A stretch of DNA of 64,000 bases from Carposina sasakii. Its lineage: Eukaryota > Arthropoda > Insecta > Lepidoptera > Carposinidae. This document shows, piece after piece, positions 13,501-21,685 of this stretch. Under the pieces are notes generated by a model that was given only the letters and a program-made list of their open reading frames with translations, was not told the DNA's origin and did not search any database. Each line of letters opens with the position of its first letter. Within the stretch, counting starts at the first letter, position 1. The position numbers were made by a program, and so were the translations under genes. The stretch is from NCBI GenBank assembly GCA_014607495.2, contig CP053148.1:16678001-16742000 (forward strand), read 5' to 3'.

Positions 13501-14274
13501 TGGGGCCCACAGCACAGGCACTATTTACTATTCCGTTCGAAATATTCATATCTATTTCAATTTATATCTGTCTAACGCGAATCATATTTTTTTGTGATCA
13601 GAACTTTGTGATTGGAAAAGTATACGGTTATTACGTGTATAAAAGGTAGCCTGAATATTTTTCGGGTGCCCAGTTATTCATTCAACTATTACGTTCCTAA
13701 ATATCACTGAATTCACTTCGTGTATAGATTTGATATAAAATCATCACAAAGTTAAGGGCCGTGAAGTAGGGGTATGTAATAAAATCTTTAGCAATATATA
13801 CTTACTGAAAGATTTTACTCCGGGCCTAAACTAGATGTAATAAGCTAGGCTAAGTGTAATATTTTGTAAAAACTTCCTATACCTATCTTATGTAGGCAAA
13901 CATAGATACTTAGATAAAATTCTGTATTGCACCACAAATTTTCATACAAGGGCGAGCTTAATGCTTTCAATGGCATTATCTACCAGCTGACCTGATTACA
14001 TAGGCCTTTCCCAATTCTCCATTCCGCAGTAGCTTGCATCCAACCGACGCCTGCGACCTTGGCTAGGTCGCCCGTACAAGAAGTTATGTTCAATGGCTAA
14101 TTTGTTTCAGGGAATACCCGTGTGACCACTACACGGCCATCATCAACGTGACGCTCATGTGCACTGGCTGCCCGCGTGCGCCGGTCCACGAGAGCGCCCT
14201 ACAGCTGCTGCAACTCCTCGACAAGAGGTTCTTCGGGACCGTGGGACCGCTGGTGCCGGCCGAGGACGATTCCG
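1383..14274 (+). CDS. fry: furry (fry) homologue, seven internal exons
   Basis: Furry is a giant HEAT/armadillo-like scaffold (about 3,000 residues or more) that binds and activates the NDR-family kinase Tricornered and shapes wing hairs, bristles and dendrites in insects. Seven exons are visible: 1383-1550, 2214-2363, 2827-2990, 3542-3699, 5181-5291, 6183-6337 and 14111-14274. Together they give about 356 codons without a stop. Junction phases join cleanly (2/1, 2/1, 1/2, 0/0, 0/0, 2/1), which is strong evidence for a real gene. Diagnostic stretches include [60 protein letters not shown] and [20 protein letters not shown]. They belong to the conserved N-terminal cell-morphogenesis region (MOR2-PAG1_N type). 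The first exon enters with two bases of a codon from upstream and the last exits in phase 1, so both ends of the gene are missing. The 6,338-14,110 intron is 7.8 kb and full of repeats. Confidence 0.93.
1870..1945 (+). repeat. 'CCGGGATTGGCC' repeat fragment
   Basis: TACTAACCGGGATTGGACGA followed by a CACTGCAACTCCTGT segment, the same family as three other copies in the window. It lies in the fry intron between exons a and b. Confidence 0.6.
2214..2363 (+). CDS. fry: fry exon b
   Basis: Acceptor aaaattttctcag, donor AACAG|gtacta. Translates as [20 protein letters not shown] followed by a highly basic [12 protein letters not shown] stretch and a hydrophobic helix. The basic run is typical of the furry N-terminal region. 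A 76-codon open frame from 2,166 in another frame is only a shadow of this exon. Confidence 0.93.
2523..2775 (+). repeat. tRNA-derived SINE, copy 1
   Basis: The head carries a box-A-like sequence (TTGGTGTAGTTAGTAGTGG) and a box B (GGTTCGAATCT) about 40 bp later, the internal pol III promoter of a tRNA-derived SINE. The body is shared with the copy at 3,925-4,155 (CACGACACAAGACCTTAGGG). It lies in the fry intron between exons b and c, in gene orientation, and ends about 50 bp before the acceptor of exon c. Confidence 0.85.
2827..2990 (+). CDS. fry: fry exon c
   Basis: Acceptor ctatttctgtgcag, donor TCTCGT|gtaagt. It begins by completing AG|C (Ser), then [20 protein letters not shown] and a charged helix ending [13 protein letters not shown]. 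The acidic EYLDGVR segment matches furry proteins. Confidence 0.92.
3025..3145. mobile_element. 121-bp palindromic MITE carrying a CA microsatellite
   Basis: The outer 26 bases (GCGATAGCGAACATTGAGAA...) are repeated inverted at the other end with one mismatch. The loop is GC-rich and ends in (CA)14. It starts 34 bp after the exon c donor. Confidence 0.8.
3098..3125. repeat. (CA)14 microsatellite
   Basis: Fourteen uninterrupted CA units lie directly inside the right inverted repeat of the MITE at 3,025-3,145, so the tract probably grew from the CACA in that repeat. Confidence 0.95.
3180..3480 (+). repeat. 'GTAGGCCTCCCCCAG' interspersed repeat
   Basis: The core GGACGTAGGCCTCCCCCAGG (near 3,255) recurs in several places in this window and is, from memory, abundant in Lepidoptera. 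A long stretch of this copy is matched in reverse at 55,670-55,775. The open frame through it (3,048-3,413) is not a gene. Confidence 0.7.
3542..3699 (+). CDS. fry: fry exon d
   Basis: Acceptor ttccgcattcgcag, donor CTACGG|gtaagc. The junction codon T|TG gives Leu, then [20 protein letters not shown] and [14 protein letters not shown]. The '[10 protein letters not shown]' segment corresponds to the conserved 'LF.QWAGPF' segment of furry proteins. Confidence 0.93.
3925..4155 (+). repeat. tRNA-derived SINE, copy 2
   Basis: Same family as 2,523-2,775, better preserved at the head: box A TGGTCTAGTTGGTAGTGG and box B GGTTTGAATCC. It lies in the fry intron between exons d and e, in gene orientation. 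Confidence 0.87.
4390..4515 (+). mobile_element. Helitron 3' remnant
   Basis: Ends GCGGGCGTCTACTAG followed by T, the CTAG|T terminus of Helitrons. The preceding bases (tatcccgggaaaatattttt...) match the internal style of other Helitron remnants here. No 5' TC end was found, so it is truncated or degraded. Confidence 0.5.
4727..5058 (-). mobile_element. MITE family B, copy 1 (truncated)
   Basis: Starts TACAGGGTGATTTTTGGTCG and runs collinearly with the complete copy at 57,080-57,458 (opposite orientation). It breaks off after the 'ttatttcatgtatagga' segment, so one terminal inverted repeat is missing. It sits in the fry intron just before exon e. Confidence 0.8.
5075..5145 (-). mobile_element. 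Helitron 3' tail remnant
   Basis: Read on the minus strand it ends ATGGGCGGCCGCTGG, one base away from the GGGCGGCCGCTAG|T end seen at 26,949. It abuts the truncated MITE B copy and ends about 35 bp before fry exon e. Confidence 0.5.
5181..5291 (+). CDS. fry: fry exon e
   Basis: Acceptor tgcattgtgcag, donor GATAAG|gtaaga. Exactly 37 codons, phase 0 on both sides: [20 protein letters not shown] then [13 protein letters not shown]. The 'A..A.L.CGP.F....L...G.LY.WL' pattern is strongly conserved in furry proteins. Confidence 0.95.
5985..6129. mobile_element. 145-bp MITE with perfect 35-bp inverted repeats
   Basis: The left end GCGGGTTTTCCTGTCACGCT... (5,985-6,019) is reproduced inverted at 6,095-6,129 without a mismatch, and the inner bases (ttgtat/atacaa) extend the pairing. 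No coding capacity. It lies 53 bp upstream of fry exon f. Confidence 0.92.
6183..6337 (+). CDS. fry: fry exon f
   Basis: Acceptor ctaatttccgtag, donor GCTAG|gtatgt. Encodes [20 protein letters not shown], then a '[19 protein letters not shown]' block and SVFSAR. The 'LLLDCN.....DW..D.C.TG....A.GCF.A...' pattern is diagnostic of furry. Confidence 0.96.
6830..6876 (-). repeat. Terminal fragment of the TTAA/'CCGACTTC' family
   Basis: The run CAGACGAATTGAGAACCTCC... to TTTTTTGAAGTCAGTTAA matches the terminus of the element ending at 24,715. It has one change in the terminal GTCGG. No internal part follows, so it is a solo end. Confidence 0.65.
7366..7965 (+). repeat. 'GTAAGAGTCGA' interspersed repeat, interrupted by an insertion
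   Basis: The halves 7,366-7,418 and 7,843-7,965 are continuous with each other when compared with the copy at 32,058-32,265 (shared: ATCGGCTGC, CCTTCCGTGCAT, GTAAGAGTCGACTAAG, CAACTTGTCAC.GATCCTTTAC). A separate element separates them. Confidence 0.7.
7419..7842. mobile_element. About 424-bp TIR element nested in an older repeat
   Basis: Ends CACCCGTAGCATGGC (7,419-7,433) and its inverse GCCATGCTACTGGTG (7,828-7,842), one mismatch in 15. The interior is GC-rich with repeated CGCGCG motifs and no long frame. Flanking CAG on both sides may be a 3-bp target duplication. Its position splits the repeat at 7,366-7,965. Confidence 0.8.
7993..8244. mobile_element. 252-bp MITE with long inverted arms
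   Basis: The arm TACCAAAAAGTAGTGATTAT... (7,993-8,060) pairs with the inverse at 8,165-8,244 with few mismatches, except for a short block in the right arm absent from the left. The loop contains a 'GTAGGCCT' repeat core (near 8,090). Confidence 0.85.
8388..8979 (-). repeat. 'GTCCGTCC / GCGAGTCGGACTCGC' repeat, copy 1
   Basis: Begins AGGGTTCCGTACCTACGGAA and ends near TGCGCGAGTCCGACTCGC, the reverse of the element at 29,472-30,519. The tract TGTCCGTCTGTCCGTCCGTC near 8,430 is characteristic. No open frame. It is simpler than the second copy because it lacks the internal duplication. Confidence 0.8.
11826..11885 (+). repeat. 'CCGGGATTGGCC' repeat fragment
   Basis: CTAACCGGGATTGGCCTACC is shared with 1,877-1,940, 48,236-48,370 and 58,000-58,130. 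A short fragment only. Confidence 0.6.
12291..13150 (-). repeat. Copy of the 860-bp arm module of the TTAA foldback element
   Basis: Collinear with 23,853-24,700, starting at ACTTCCTCCCAAA and including CGAAACTTTACGTCTGACAA, the embedded 'GGACGTAGGCC' core and TCGGTTCATAAATGACGGAG. It stops before the terminal CCTCTTTTTTGAAGTCGG. The 138-codon minus frame at 12,156-12,572 is a by-product of this repeat, as is its counterpart at 23,879-24,115. Confidence 0.85.
13249..13322 (+). repeat. tRNA-like sequence (pseudo-tRNA or SINE head)
   Basis: A 74-base block starts GACCCGA and ends TCGGGTG, which can pair as an acceptor stem. It has a box-A-like TAGCACAGTTGCTTACAGC and a degenerate box B (GAGTTTAAATCTC). 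The anticodon and T arms do not fold well, so a functional tRNA is unlikely. Confidence 0.4.
13985..14080 (+). repeat. Fragment of the 'TAGGCCT...CAACCGACGCC' repeat
   Basis: TAGGCCTTTCCCAATTCTCC and GCATCCAACCGACGCCTGCG match 55,070-55,150. It ends about 30 bp before the acceptor of fry exon g. Confidence 0.65.
14111..14274 (+). CDS. fry: fry exon g (last one visible)
   Basis: Acceptor atttgtttcag, donor TTCCG|gtaagt. AG|G joins as Arg, then [40 protein letters not shown] and FGTVGPL. It is clearly homologous to furry directly downstream of exon f. It exits in phase 1, so a further exon is required. Confidence 0.95.
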
Positions 14275-15658
14275 GTAAGTCCAGCTCAAGGCAGTTAAGG
14301 CGCCCACTCATTTAGCGAGGTTATTTGAAACTTTCAAGTTTTTTTACGTTTTCAAGTTTCAAATATGTAGGCCTAGTAGTTTCGAGTGTGTGTTGTCGTC
14401 AGTCATTCGATTAATAACGGAAGAGTTATATTACATTAGTTCTGTAGTGTCTGGTAATCGCAAAGCTGTTATCGCTCTCAGTTTGTTGCTTAAATGAGCC
14501 GGAATCCGGATGAAAATATTAGTTTTAATTAATGAATTCCATTATTAATTTAGTAGAATTCGTCATTTGCGAATTAAATCTCTCTTTTATATCTCTTTTG
14601 TAAATTTATTAACTTTTTTTTTTCAAGTTTAAACTTAGTATAAAAGATAGTTGATGCTTAGTAAAACGGGTCTAGGTCTCCTCTCGATGCGCTAATACTT
14701 GAGATCTCTAGGGTTACCAAGGCGTCGTGTTTTATTTAGCAGCAAGCTGGGACGGTTTCAGGTTCGAAACGGTACAAATTATTCTCAGTAGTGACATATA
14801 TGTATAGGAATCTGTTGTTAAAGGAAGATTATTTTAGTTTGTATACACATTTCTGTAGATGTATTTCTGTACTAACTATAAATCTGTAACTCAAGTTTAT
14901 ATTAGATATATGGCTGTAAAAATATTTGGGCACCTTTTGAGAGCCTATAAAAATTAAAACTATCATTTATATTTTTTGTCTGTTAATGCCTCTCTGTATA
15001 TGTGTTTGAATTTGGATTTTACTATTTTATAGTAGGAGGTCTTATTTAAAAACTGGTGTATGTTTTTTCGTAATATGATGCTCAGACTCCGAAATTTTAA
15101 TAAAAGTGTAAGTAATAATTTTCGTTCCAATACATAAGCCATTTTCCTCTAGTTCTGAAACAAAATTCAACAATATAATCATTGAAAATACTTTCAATTA
15201 GAAATATAATAAAATGTGCAAGTAAGGAGCTTCTATGTATAAGTTGGCGCCTTAACAACACTCATTTTCCATACATGAAGGAACAATAAAAAGGAGACGC
15301 TATAGGTACTCAGTGTAGATCAATACTCAATGCAATCTTATAATAACCTGAGTTATAAATATCACCAACACATGTTTATTCATTTAAGTTATTAATCTAA
15401 AGTAAGTACAGTTTGCAACTACGTAAATTGACTATAAAGTTTGGAAATTATAAACTGCCCGATGGTATATGACATAAAACAGTTCGAAACAGCATAAATA
15501 CAGTTTATTACAGTATATTTCTTGTGACACGTATATATAGACTTATAATTTCTATAAGCAAACTTTGTAAGGCCGGCTCCTCTTTGTGCTTCCTTCATAG
15601 ATTTGTGGTGTAAGTGTAAACGTGCTCTCCCCATTTATAGAAACGCAATCATTGCCGT
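14275..15658. other. No gene seen
   Basis: AT-rich, presumably fry intron. I looked for the next furry exon and found none. Short frames (for example 15,419-15,634) lack domains. Confidence 0.5.
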
Positions 15659-15933
15659 ATACAGGATGATTTTTGGTCGTCAACGTTTCCGAAAATTACG
15701 GAATCTCATCATCACAATCATTTTTTCATGGAAGCATACTTGGGAAGTGTCCCAGTGTGGTTCCCAAGATAAGGGTCCAAAGTTGAGAAAATAGACTGCG
15801 TTTTTCTGCATAAATGCAGTAGCAAGATTTTTTCACGAGAAATAATAATATCTGTCTATGAAAAAACTAGCATAAACACAATGTATAGAGTACGTACCCT
15901 TCGTTAAGGGTGGCAACGAAAAAACACACTGTA
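15659..15933 (-). mobile_element. MITE family B, copy 2
   Basis: Ends TACAGGATGATTTTTGGTCG and GGCAACGAAAAAACACACTGTA. The body matches 57,080-57,458 but lacks the poly-T/'ATTCCTTGATCGTGCG' part, so it carries an internal deletion of about 100 bp. Confidence 0.82.
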
Positions 15934-16136
15934 AGTAATTGTTCCGCGGGAACTAATTCTGAACAGGCATAATTTATAATGTGTACATATATACATACAA
16001 TTTATGTATACCTTTGATTGGGTCTTCTTGAAGGCCCCTCTAATAAAATATTCCATGTCACTGAATTATAAACGTGTGCGTAAAGTCACGTTGTGCCAGA
16101 TTTTCTGTACATAATACCTACACTCGTAGGTAGGTA

Positions 16137-16600
16137 TACAGGGTGTTTGTGACAGCAACAGGCAAATATTAATACCATGACTTCAGACCATGATTCTAAG
16201 GCGGAAAACACTGATATATTTAAATTTTATATAATCTGATCATAAAATTTTATATTTTCAGGATATAATAGTTTAGTTCGTTTAATTAGGCCTTAGATAA
16301 TGACTTAAAAATAAAATTTTAATCAAAAGATAATTTTAAAAAAACTTGCCCTCAAAATAGGTTAAATAACTGATCAACCCTAATGGAGGGTTACAAGTGA
16401 TAAAAAAAGCAGTAATGTTTTACAAAATAACCAATAATCCCATTTAATTAGTCACAGAATCCCCGATACAATTGGCGCGGAGAGTAAAGATTACTAATAA
16501 TCAAATCAAAAATACATTTCCTGCGAGTAATAACACTGTCGTATAACTCAACACAATGGTACTTGTTCAGCATTTTCCTGGCTGTCACCCACACCCTGTA
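16137..16600 (+). mobile_element. MITE family A, uninterrupted copy
   Basis: 464 bp between TACAGGGTGT and ACACCCTGTA. It shares ACTTCAGACCATGATTCT, TGATCAACC and GGCTGTCACCCACACCCTGT with the copy at 29,198-30,723, which is split by another element. It has no coding capacity, and the flanking TA is consistent with a TA target. Confidence 0.85.
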
Positions 16601-16634
16601 TAAGGTTTTTGGCAAATTCTACTTCTGTTTTTTC

Positions 16635-16900
16635 TACAGGGTGTAATAAAAGCAATAGGTATGTTAATCGAACAGCTATGAATATAGCCCACTGTTAAAT
16701 TACCTATTAGCAAATTTGAGGCACGAAATCACATGTATATTTTTCCAGATAGTATGGAGTATTCCTAAAGAACTCAGGAATATTCATACAATCTTCAAAA
16801 ATAAATAAGTGATTTCCAGTCTCAAATTTTGTGGATAGGATCTTTACAGTGGGCTATTTTCAAATTATTTCGCTTCCATGCCCCTTTTATTACACCCTGA
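16635..16900. mobile_element. MITE family C ('CAGGGTGTAATAAAAG')
   Basis: 266 bp, ends TACAGGGTGTAATAAAAG and the inverse CTTTTATTACACCCTGA. The middle contains ATAGCCCACTGT near the left and its inverse near the right. A shrunken relative lies at 63,415-63,514. Confidence 0.85.
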
Positions 16901-18888
16901 ATAATCTCGTTTAAATACACTGTCTGACTTTTGATAAACTTACAATAAGCCACCTAAGTTAGAGTAACAATATCAGCAATGCAAAATGTCCCCATAAACG
17001 TGGAAAAACTTGGAAGTAAAAAGGCGTACAGAAGTTAGGAAAGTTCCCGGCACCCAACACGCCTGCAATGTTAATCAATCGCACGCTCTATATCTACCTA
17101 TAAACGGGGAAACGCGTAGTAAAACTAGCTTTTACAACTGTTAAGAAGATGGTCCACCTCCGACAGCAAGCAAGGTAAGGTCAAGGTAGGTCCCACAGGC
17201 AACATGCGGAGAAAACTGACTTAATTCACGCATTAGTTTAAGCAGAATGAAAATATTAATACATAAATTTTCTGCGTGCAAAAATCATCTCACTATAGAA
17301 GTTACTACGAGTGATGTAGTTAAGTTTCCGCATAATTTTTGTCGACGTGAGTAGGTATGCAAATACGTAAACCTAATATATTATTCGCGAGCTATCACCC
17401 AATACGTCTTGCTTTTGTTGACGAATATAGATGAATACGAGTATCTGATTATGTTATTTAAAATTAATCAAGGGGTTAAAAAAGTTGCAATAAAAAATGC
17501 TAGTAGTGGTGCTTTCTTTAGGAAATTTGTATAATTAATAGAATCAAAAATGGCAATAAAAAAAATCTATAGCTTTGAAAAAATTGTCGCTATTCTTGAA
17601 AATTTAAAGTTATTTTTTCTAAACCAAAAAAACTGTTGCAAGGTGCAACTCGCGATATGTTAATTAATACAACTTGTTTTGCTGTTTTATATTTTATTTA
17701 TATATATTTGGGTAAATCAACTTTTTTACCCACACTTTGCTGTCCCCGACCATTTATTATTAAAATACTATATTTGGTTAAATGTAAACACATAAAGAAT
17801 ATAACAATAGTATCTATGATTACTAGGCACTATGGAAAACTTGATGTCGTTCCCGAAAATTTTACGAAATTTTATGATAACTCAGTATACGAAAAACTTG
17901 CTCCATACAAAATATGCCTGTCCTAACACCACATATATCATGTGAACTTTAATTTATAATCAACTTATGCTTCTTGTTTTCTGTTGATTTTTATTCCACA
18001 ACAAATTAGTATACTATAGTTTATCTTGTGCATAACAGAATAGAAATAAGACAAATCACTTTAGAGATAAAAAAATATTGAAATTGTGTCCCTTACTACA
18101 ATGATTTAACTTTCGTATGCAGAGTTATGCTTATAAATTTAGTCCGCAAACACATAAATGGCACTATTTGCCGTAGGTAGCTTCATTTGTGTTTGTATTC
18201 GCTCGCATGGCGCGGGGGGGTCCTTTGATAGCGCCGTCGAGCCGCCATTCCTCGATGAACGTGCAGAGAGGGTGCGAGCCTTTTTGTGTCGTCTACTGAG
18301 TGTCCGCGATTTATCGATGTAAGTTTATTTATATATTTATATTTATAATCATATGTTTTTATAGTATCTAAAATATGTTTTCCATTCAAGTTTACGCCGA
18401 GTACTATAATCAAATTATAATATACTTTTTCATGAAAATACCCAGATTGTCTTCTGAGTTACTTGTATACTTAGTTACATTTGCGGTAACTTAACATACA
18501 TTATTGGTAACTCTTAAGACATTTACGTACTCAGTGGTATGAGCTTGCAGTACATTAAGTTAAATAGACTATTTAAACAAATTTTCTAAACCTTCTAACC
18601 TAATATTTATAATGTACTTTTATGGGTATAATTTATGAGTTCGATTTGATGATGGAGAGCTCAACAACAAATTGTAGCGATTAATGGTGATATTGTAGTT
18701 TGTGTAGCGTTAGCACTTAAAGAATTTATTCGTGGATCATTCTAGGGTCCTTTTTTATTTTTAATTGTGGTTTGACTTTGTTTTATTTGACTAAAGTTAT
18801 AGTAAATAGGTAGGTAGCATTACACATACCACTATACATACAATTATAAATTGGAAATAATATTTCAGAAAATATTAATTAACTTAAA
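16901..18888. other. No gene seen upstream of the decayed transposase
   Basis: AT-rich. A 96-codon frame at 17,636-17,926 has no recognisable domain. The segment directly upstream of 18,889 probably includes the 5' part of the transposon, but I found no terminal inverted repeat. ATGGTCCACCTCCGACAGCA near 17,150, followed by gtaagg, could be a start exon but has no support. Confidence 0.4.
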
Positions 18889-19437
18889 ATGGCGCGACTA
18901 TCGGCGGCTGAAAAACAAAGGAAATACAGAGAACGGCTCAAACAGAACACCGAAAAATATGAAGAATCCAAAAGAAAACACCGTGAACACTACCACAAAG
19001 TTAAACGACTTGCAAAAGACTTGCCGCCATCTGAAAGGAAACAAGCAAACGTCATCTGGAAGTTGAGACAAAGGAAATACAGAAAGAAGAGGAAGAATTT
19101 ACAATCGATTTTCGATGCAACACCACCAAGTTCTCCAGTGAACGTACTCAATTTTGACAATGAACAACCACCAGCATCTCCTGCGTCAATAGTATCTCAG
19201 GCATCAGTAGCATCTCCGGCATCAATAGCATCTCCGGTATCAATAGCACCTCGAGAACGCAGTCGTAAGAAAATAAGAAAAAATAGAAGTAAAGTGCATA
19301 GACTAAACAAAAAATTACAAGAAGAAAACAATAAGTTGAAGAAAAACTGTGAGAAGTACAAGAAAAGACTAAATAGATATAAAAAAAGGAAAGGAAATCT
19401 GAAGATTGGAAAGAAACACAAAATTATAAGCTGTTAA
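18889..19437 (+). CDS. N-terminal frame of the decayed transposase
   Basis: 182 codons. Residues 1-70 are rich in Lys, Arg and Glu with a long-helix pattern. Residues 100-125 hold a short repeated 'ASPASIVSQASVASPASIAS'-type linker. Residues 130-175 form a second basic coiled-coil-like helix. It ends by frameshift, not at a natural stop, because the adjacent frame continues with matching composition (SIKERYERIKNRKEKG). Confidence 0.6.
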   Translation: MARLSAAEKQRKYRERLKQNTEKYEESKRKHREHYHKVKRLAKDLPPSERKQANVIWKLRQRKYRKKRKNLQSIFDATPPSSPVNVLNFDNEQPPASPASIVSQASVASPASIASPVSIAPRERSRKKIRKNRSKVHRLNKKLQEENNKLKKNCEKYKKRLNRYKKRKGNLKIGKKHKIISC

Positions 19438-20042
19438 CAAATTCGATTAAAGAGAGATATGAAAGAATTAAGAACCGTAAAGAGAAGGGATTATTCAAAA
19501 TCCTTTTTAAAAGTGATAACATAGAAAAATCGCGTAAGAAAACACCATAATTACGAGAAACTTTCAAACAAAAGCTACTCAAACAAAAAATACATAAATT
19601 TTTCCTTCGTGACGATATATCCCGACCTACAGCAGGGAAAAAAGAAACAGTGACTCGAAACCGCGAAAAAGTACAGAAGAGGTTTTTGCTGGACACAATG
19701 CGAAAACTTTATAGAGATTTTAAAGAAGAAATCCTTGGGATGACTTATTACTACTTTACAAAGAACCGCCCGTTTTATGTCAAAAGTGCTTCAGTCGATG
19801 CTAGAGAAACATGCTTATGTAAAACTCATGCCAACATCAATTACAAGGCTCAAGATTTAAATATAATTATTTAAAGCACAGTTTGCAACGACCTGTCTAA
19901 GGATTGTATGTACAATAATTGTGAGACATGCAAGGACAACAAGATAAAATATGTTGAAGAAAAAGTAGCTGGTGTTATAAAGTACAATGAATAGATAAGA
20001 AAAGAAGAGAAGTATGAAAAAGATGGGAAATTTTTCAAGTCT

Positions 20043-20894
20043 ATGAAGAATATCAAAGAAGAACAATGTGTTGATGCTGGGCGCTTATTGCAAATATTTG
20101 CTGAAGATATGATCCGCTTTAAGAAACATGTTTATAATATCAAAATCCAGTTTCACAATTTTCGACAGTGCCTAAACGATCTACAACCTAATGAGTGCGC
20201 AATTATAGTCGATTTCAGTGAAAACTATAATTGTAAGAGTACCATGAAGAGGTCCAGTCTCACCATTTTGGAGGCTCTTGAAACCAAATCTCCCTGCATA
20301 CGGTTATGGTTTATACGTACGACAGTGAAAACAAATTTTTTGCTTATTCTTTTTGTACTATTTCCTTATCAAATTGCCGCTAACTGGACACACTTACACC
20401 CAATTTTGCAATGGGTAAGAAGTAAACATGAAACTGTGGATACAGTTCATTTCTTTTCAGATGGACCGTCGACTCAATATCGACAAAAACAAAACTTTTA
20501 CTTGCTTTGCACAAAATATTTTGACTATGGGTTCGCTGCTACTACCTGGTCTTTCTTCGAATCGGGGCATGGAAAAGGCCCCGCGGATGGAATCGGAGGT
20601 TTTCTGAAACGCACTACAGATAAAATTATTGCCATAGGTAAGGACATCCCTAACGCTCAAGAATTTACGAATCAATTAAATGGTGCTAGTAATATTAAGC
20701 TATTCCTAATAGAAGAAAAATTTATTAAACAAATTCAAGATGAGCTGCCAAAATCGATCCCACGACTTATTGGAACTTTACAAGTCCATCAAGTATTTTC
20801 AGAACAACGAAATTCATTGAAGTGCAGATGGCTAACCTGCTTTTGTAAATCGTCGAAAAGAGGTTTTTGCAACTGTCTGAACCCCAAAATATAG
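20043..20894 (+). CDS. Catalytic-core frame of the decayed transposase
   Basis: 283 codons. Candidate acidic catalytic residues are D57 (IIVDFSENY), D140 (HFFSDGPSTQY) and E173 or D182 (FFESGHGKGPADG). Residues about 75-112 read as nonsense in this frame, whereas the +2 frame over the same bases gives a plausible ISLHTVMVYTYDSENKFFAY. Two indels therefore flank that stretch. A C-terminal CRWLTCFC...GFCNC cluster suggests metal binding. Confidence 0.6.
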   Translation: MKNIKEEQCVDAGRLLQIFAEDMIRFKKHVYNIKIQFHNFRQCLNDLQPNECAIIVDFSENYNCKSTMKRSSLTILEALETKSPCIRLWFIRTTVKTNFLLILFVLFPYQIAANWTHLHPILQWVRSKHETVDTVHFFSDGPSTQYRQKQNFYLLCTKYFDYGFAATTWSFFESGHGKGPADGIGGFLKRTTDKIIAIGKDIPNAQEFTNQLNGASNIKLFLIEEKFIKQIQDELPKSIPRLIGTLQVHQVFSEQRNSLKCRWLTCFCKSSKRGFCNCLNPKI

Positions 20895-21287
20895 AGTAAA
20901 TATCGAATCCGTGAACTCAGCAACAGAACGATGGTCATCGAACCTGCAAGATCAGAAAACATAGGTAACTCGGAAGAAAGGAGACTAAAATCTTCTCCAG
21001 ATATATCTGATGATGACGTGCCACTTGCCGTACTAAAACGTATTGAAAATATTCCGCCTCGCCCGAGTTTCTATCGAGTAATTTATGGATCTTCATCTGA
21101 TAGCGACGGTGAAGAGCTAGAACAAGAGCATGACAAAGAAAATAGCAAACATAGATCAATGGATGATGTTAGGTTTATAGATTTTCTTTCTGCTGGACCG
21201 ATGGCTACAACAAGCCACGGTGCTCCTTTGTATGTCTTAGGCGTTACCCAATTTTGTATCTGGAGTTACTTTCTGTCCCTAACATAA

Positions 21288-21681
21288 ACATTATATTTCC
21301 AGTCATAACATGCTAATTATATTTCTTTCTATATATATAATAAAAGTACTTCATTCCAACAGTTGCCAAGCTTCTTTAGACAATAAATTTTTCTTTATAT
21401 TTCTTCTATATTTATAGTTATTGAGAAAAAGCTACTATTTTTAATTCGAGAGTAACGCAAAAGACCTATATCAGTAGTTTTTGTGATTAAATTTAAGTAA
21501 ACTGTGAAGACTGATTATGCCAAAAATATTTGATTATGATACATACACTACATATACATATTATGATACACGAAAGAGTACATAAATAATAAAAATGAAA
21601 AATATTTTTCGTGTTTCATTCACTATTTATTTAGCAACGAATGCAGGTAACTCAGGTGACAGTTTTTACTTTTGTTGTTTT
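21288..21681. other. AT-rich gap, possibly the 3' end of the decayed transposon
   Basis: Lies between the end of the transposase frame and the TTAA of the next element. No gene seen and no inverted match to the region upstream of 18,889. Confidence 0.4.
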
Positions 21682-21685
21682 TTAA

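Larger units (their letters stand above)
6338..14110 (+). other. 7.8-kb fry intron, repeat-filled
   Basis: Bounded by phase-compatible fry exons. It contains a TTAA-element terminus (6,830-6,876), an interrupted repeat with a nested element (7,366-7,965), MITEs, a 'GTCCGTCC' repeat and one 860-bp module copy. Stretches 8,980-11,820 and 11,885-12,290 hold no gene I can support. Open frames at 10,050-10,349 and 10,842-11,042 lack recognisable domains. Confidence 0.8.
18889..21287 (+). pseudogene. Decayed cut-and-paste-type transposase gene, family not named
   Basis: A single protein of about 800 residues is recognisable across several broken frames. The N-terminus (18,889-19,437) is basic, starting MARLSAAEKQRKYRERLKQN. 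The reading then shifts frame before 19,430. A middle part holds YYYFTKNRPFYVKS and a Cys/His-rich stretch (ETCLCKTHANINYK, then a CX6CX3CX2C-like series). The core (20,043-20,894) has IIVDFSENY, HFFSDGPSTQY and FFESGHGKGPADGIGG, plausible DDE/DDD catalytic blocks. An acidic tail follows to 21,287. Breaks: one frameshift near 19,380-19,430; in-frame stops TAA 19,548, TAA 19,872, TAG 19,992 and TAG 20,892 (the last could be natural); and two compensating shifts around 20,255-20,385. The domain set matches uncharacterised transposon proteins common in arthropods. Sola-like is a guess only. Confidence 0.75.

Noticed and set aside
17150..17190. Possible start exon ATGGTCCACCTCCGACAGCA followed by gtaagg
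   Set aside because: Only nine codons, no downstream partner exon found.
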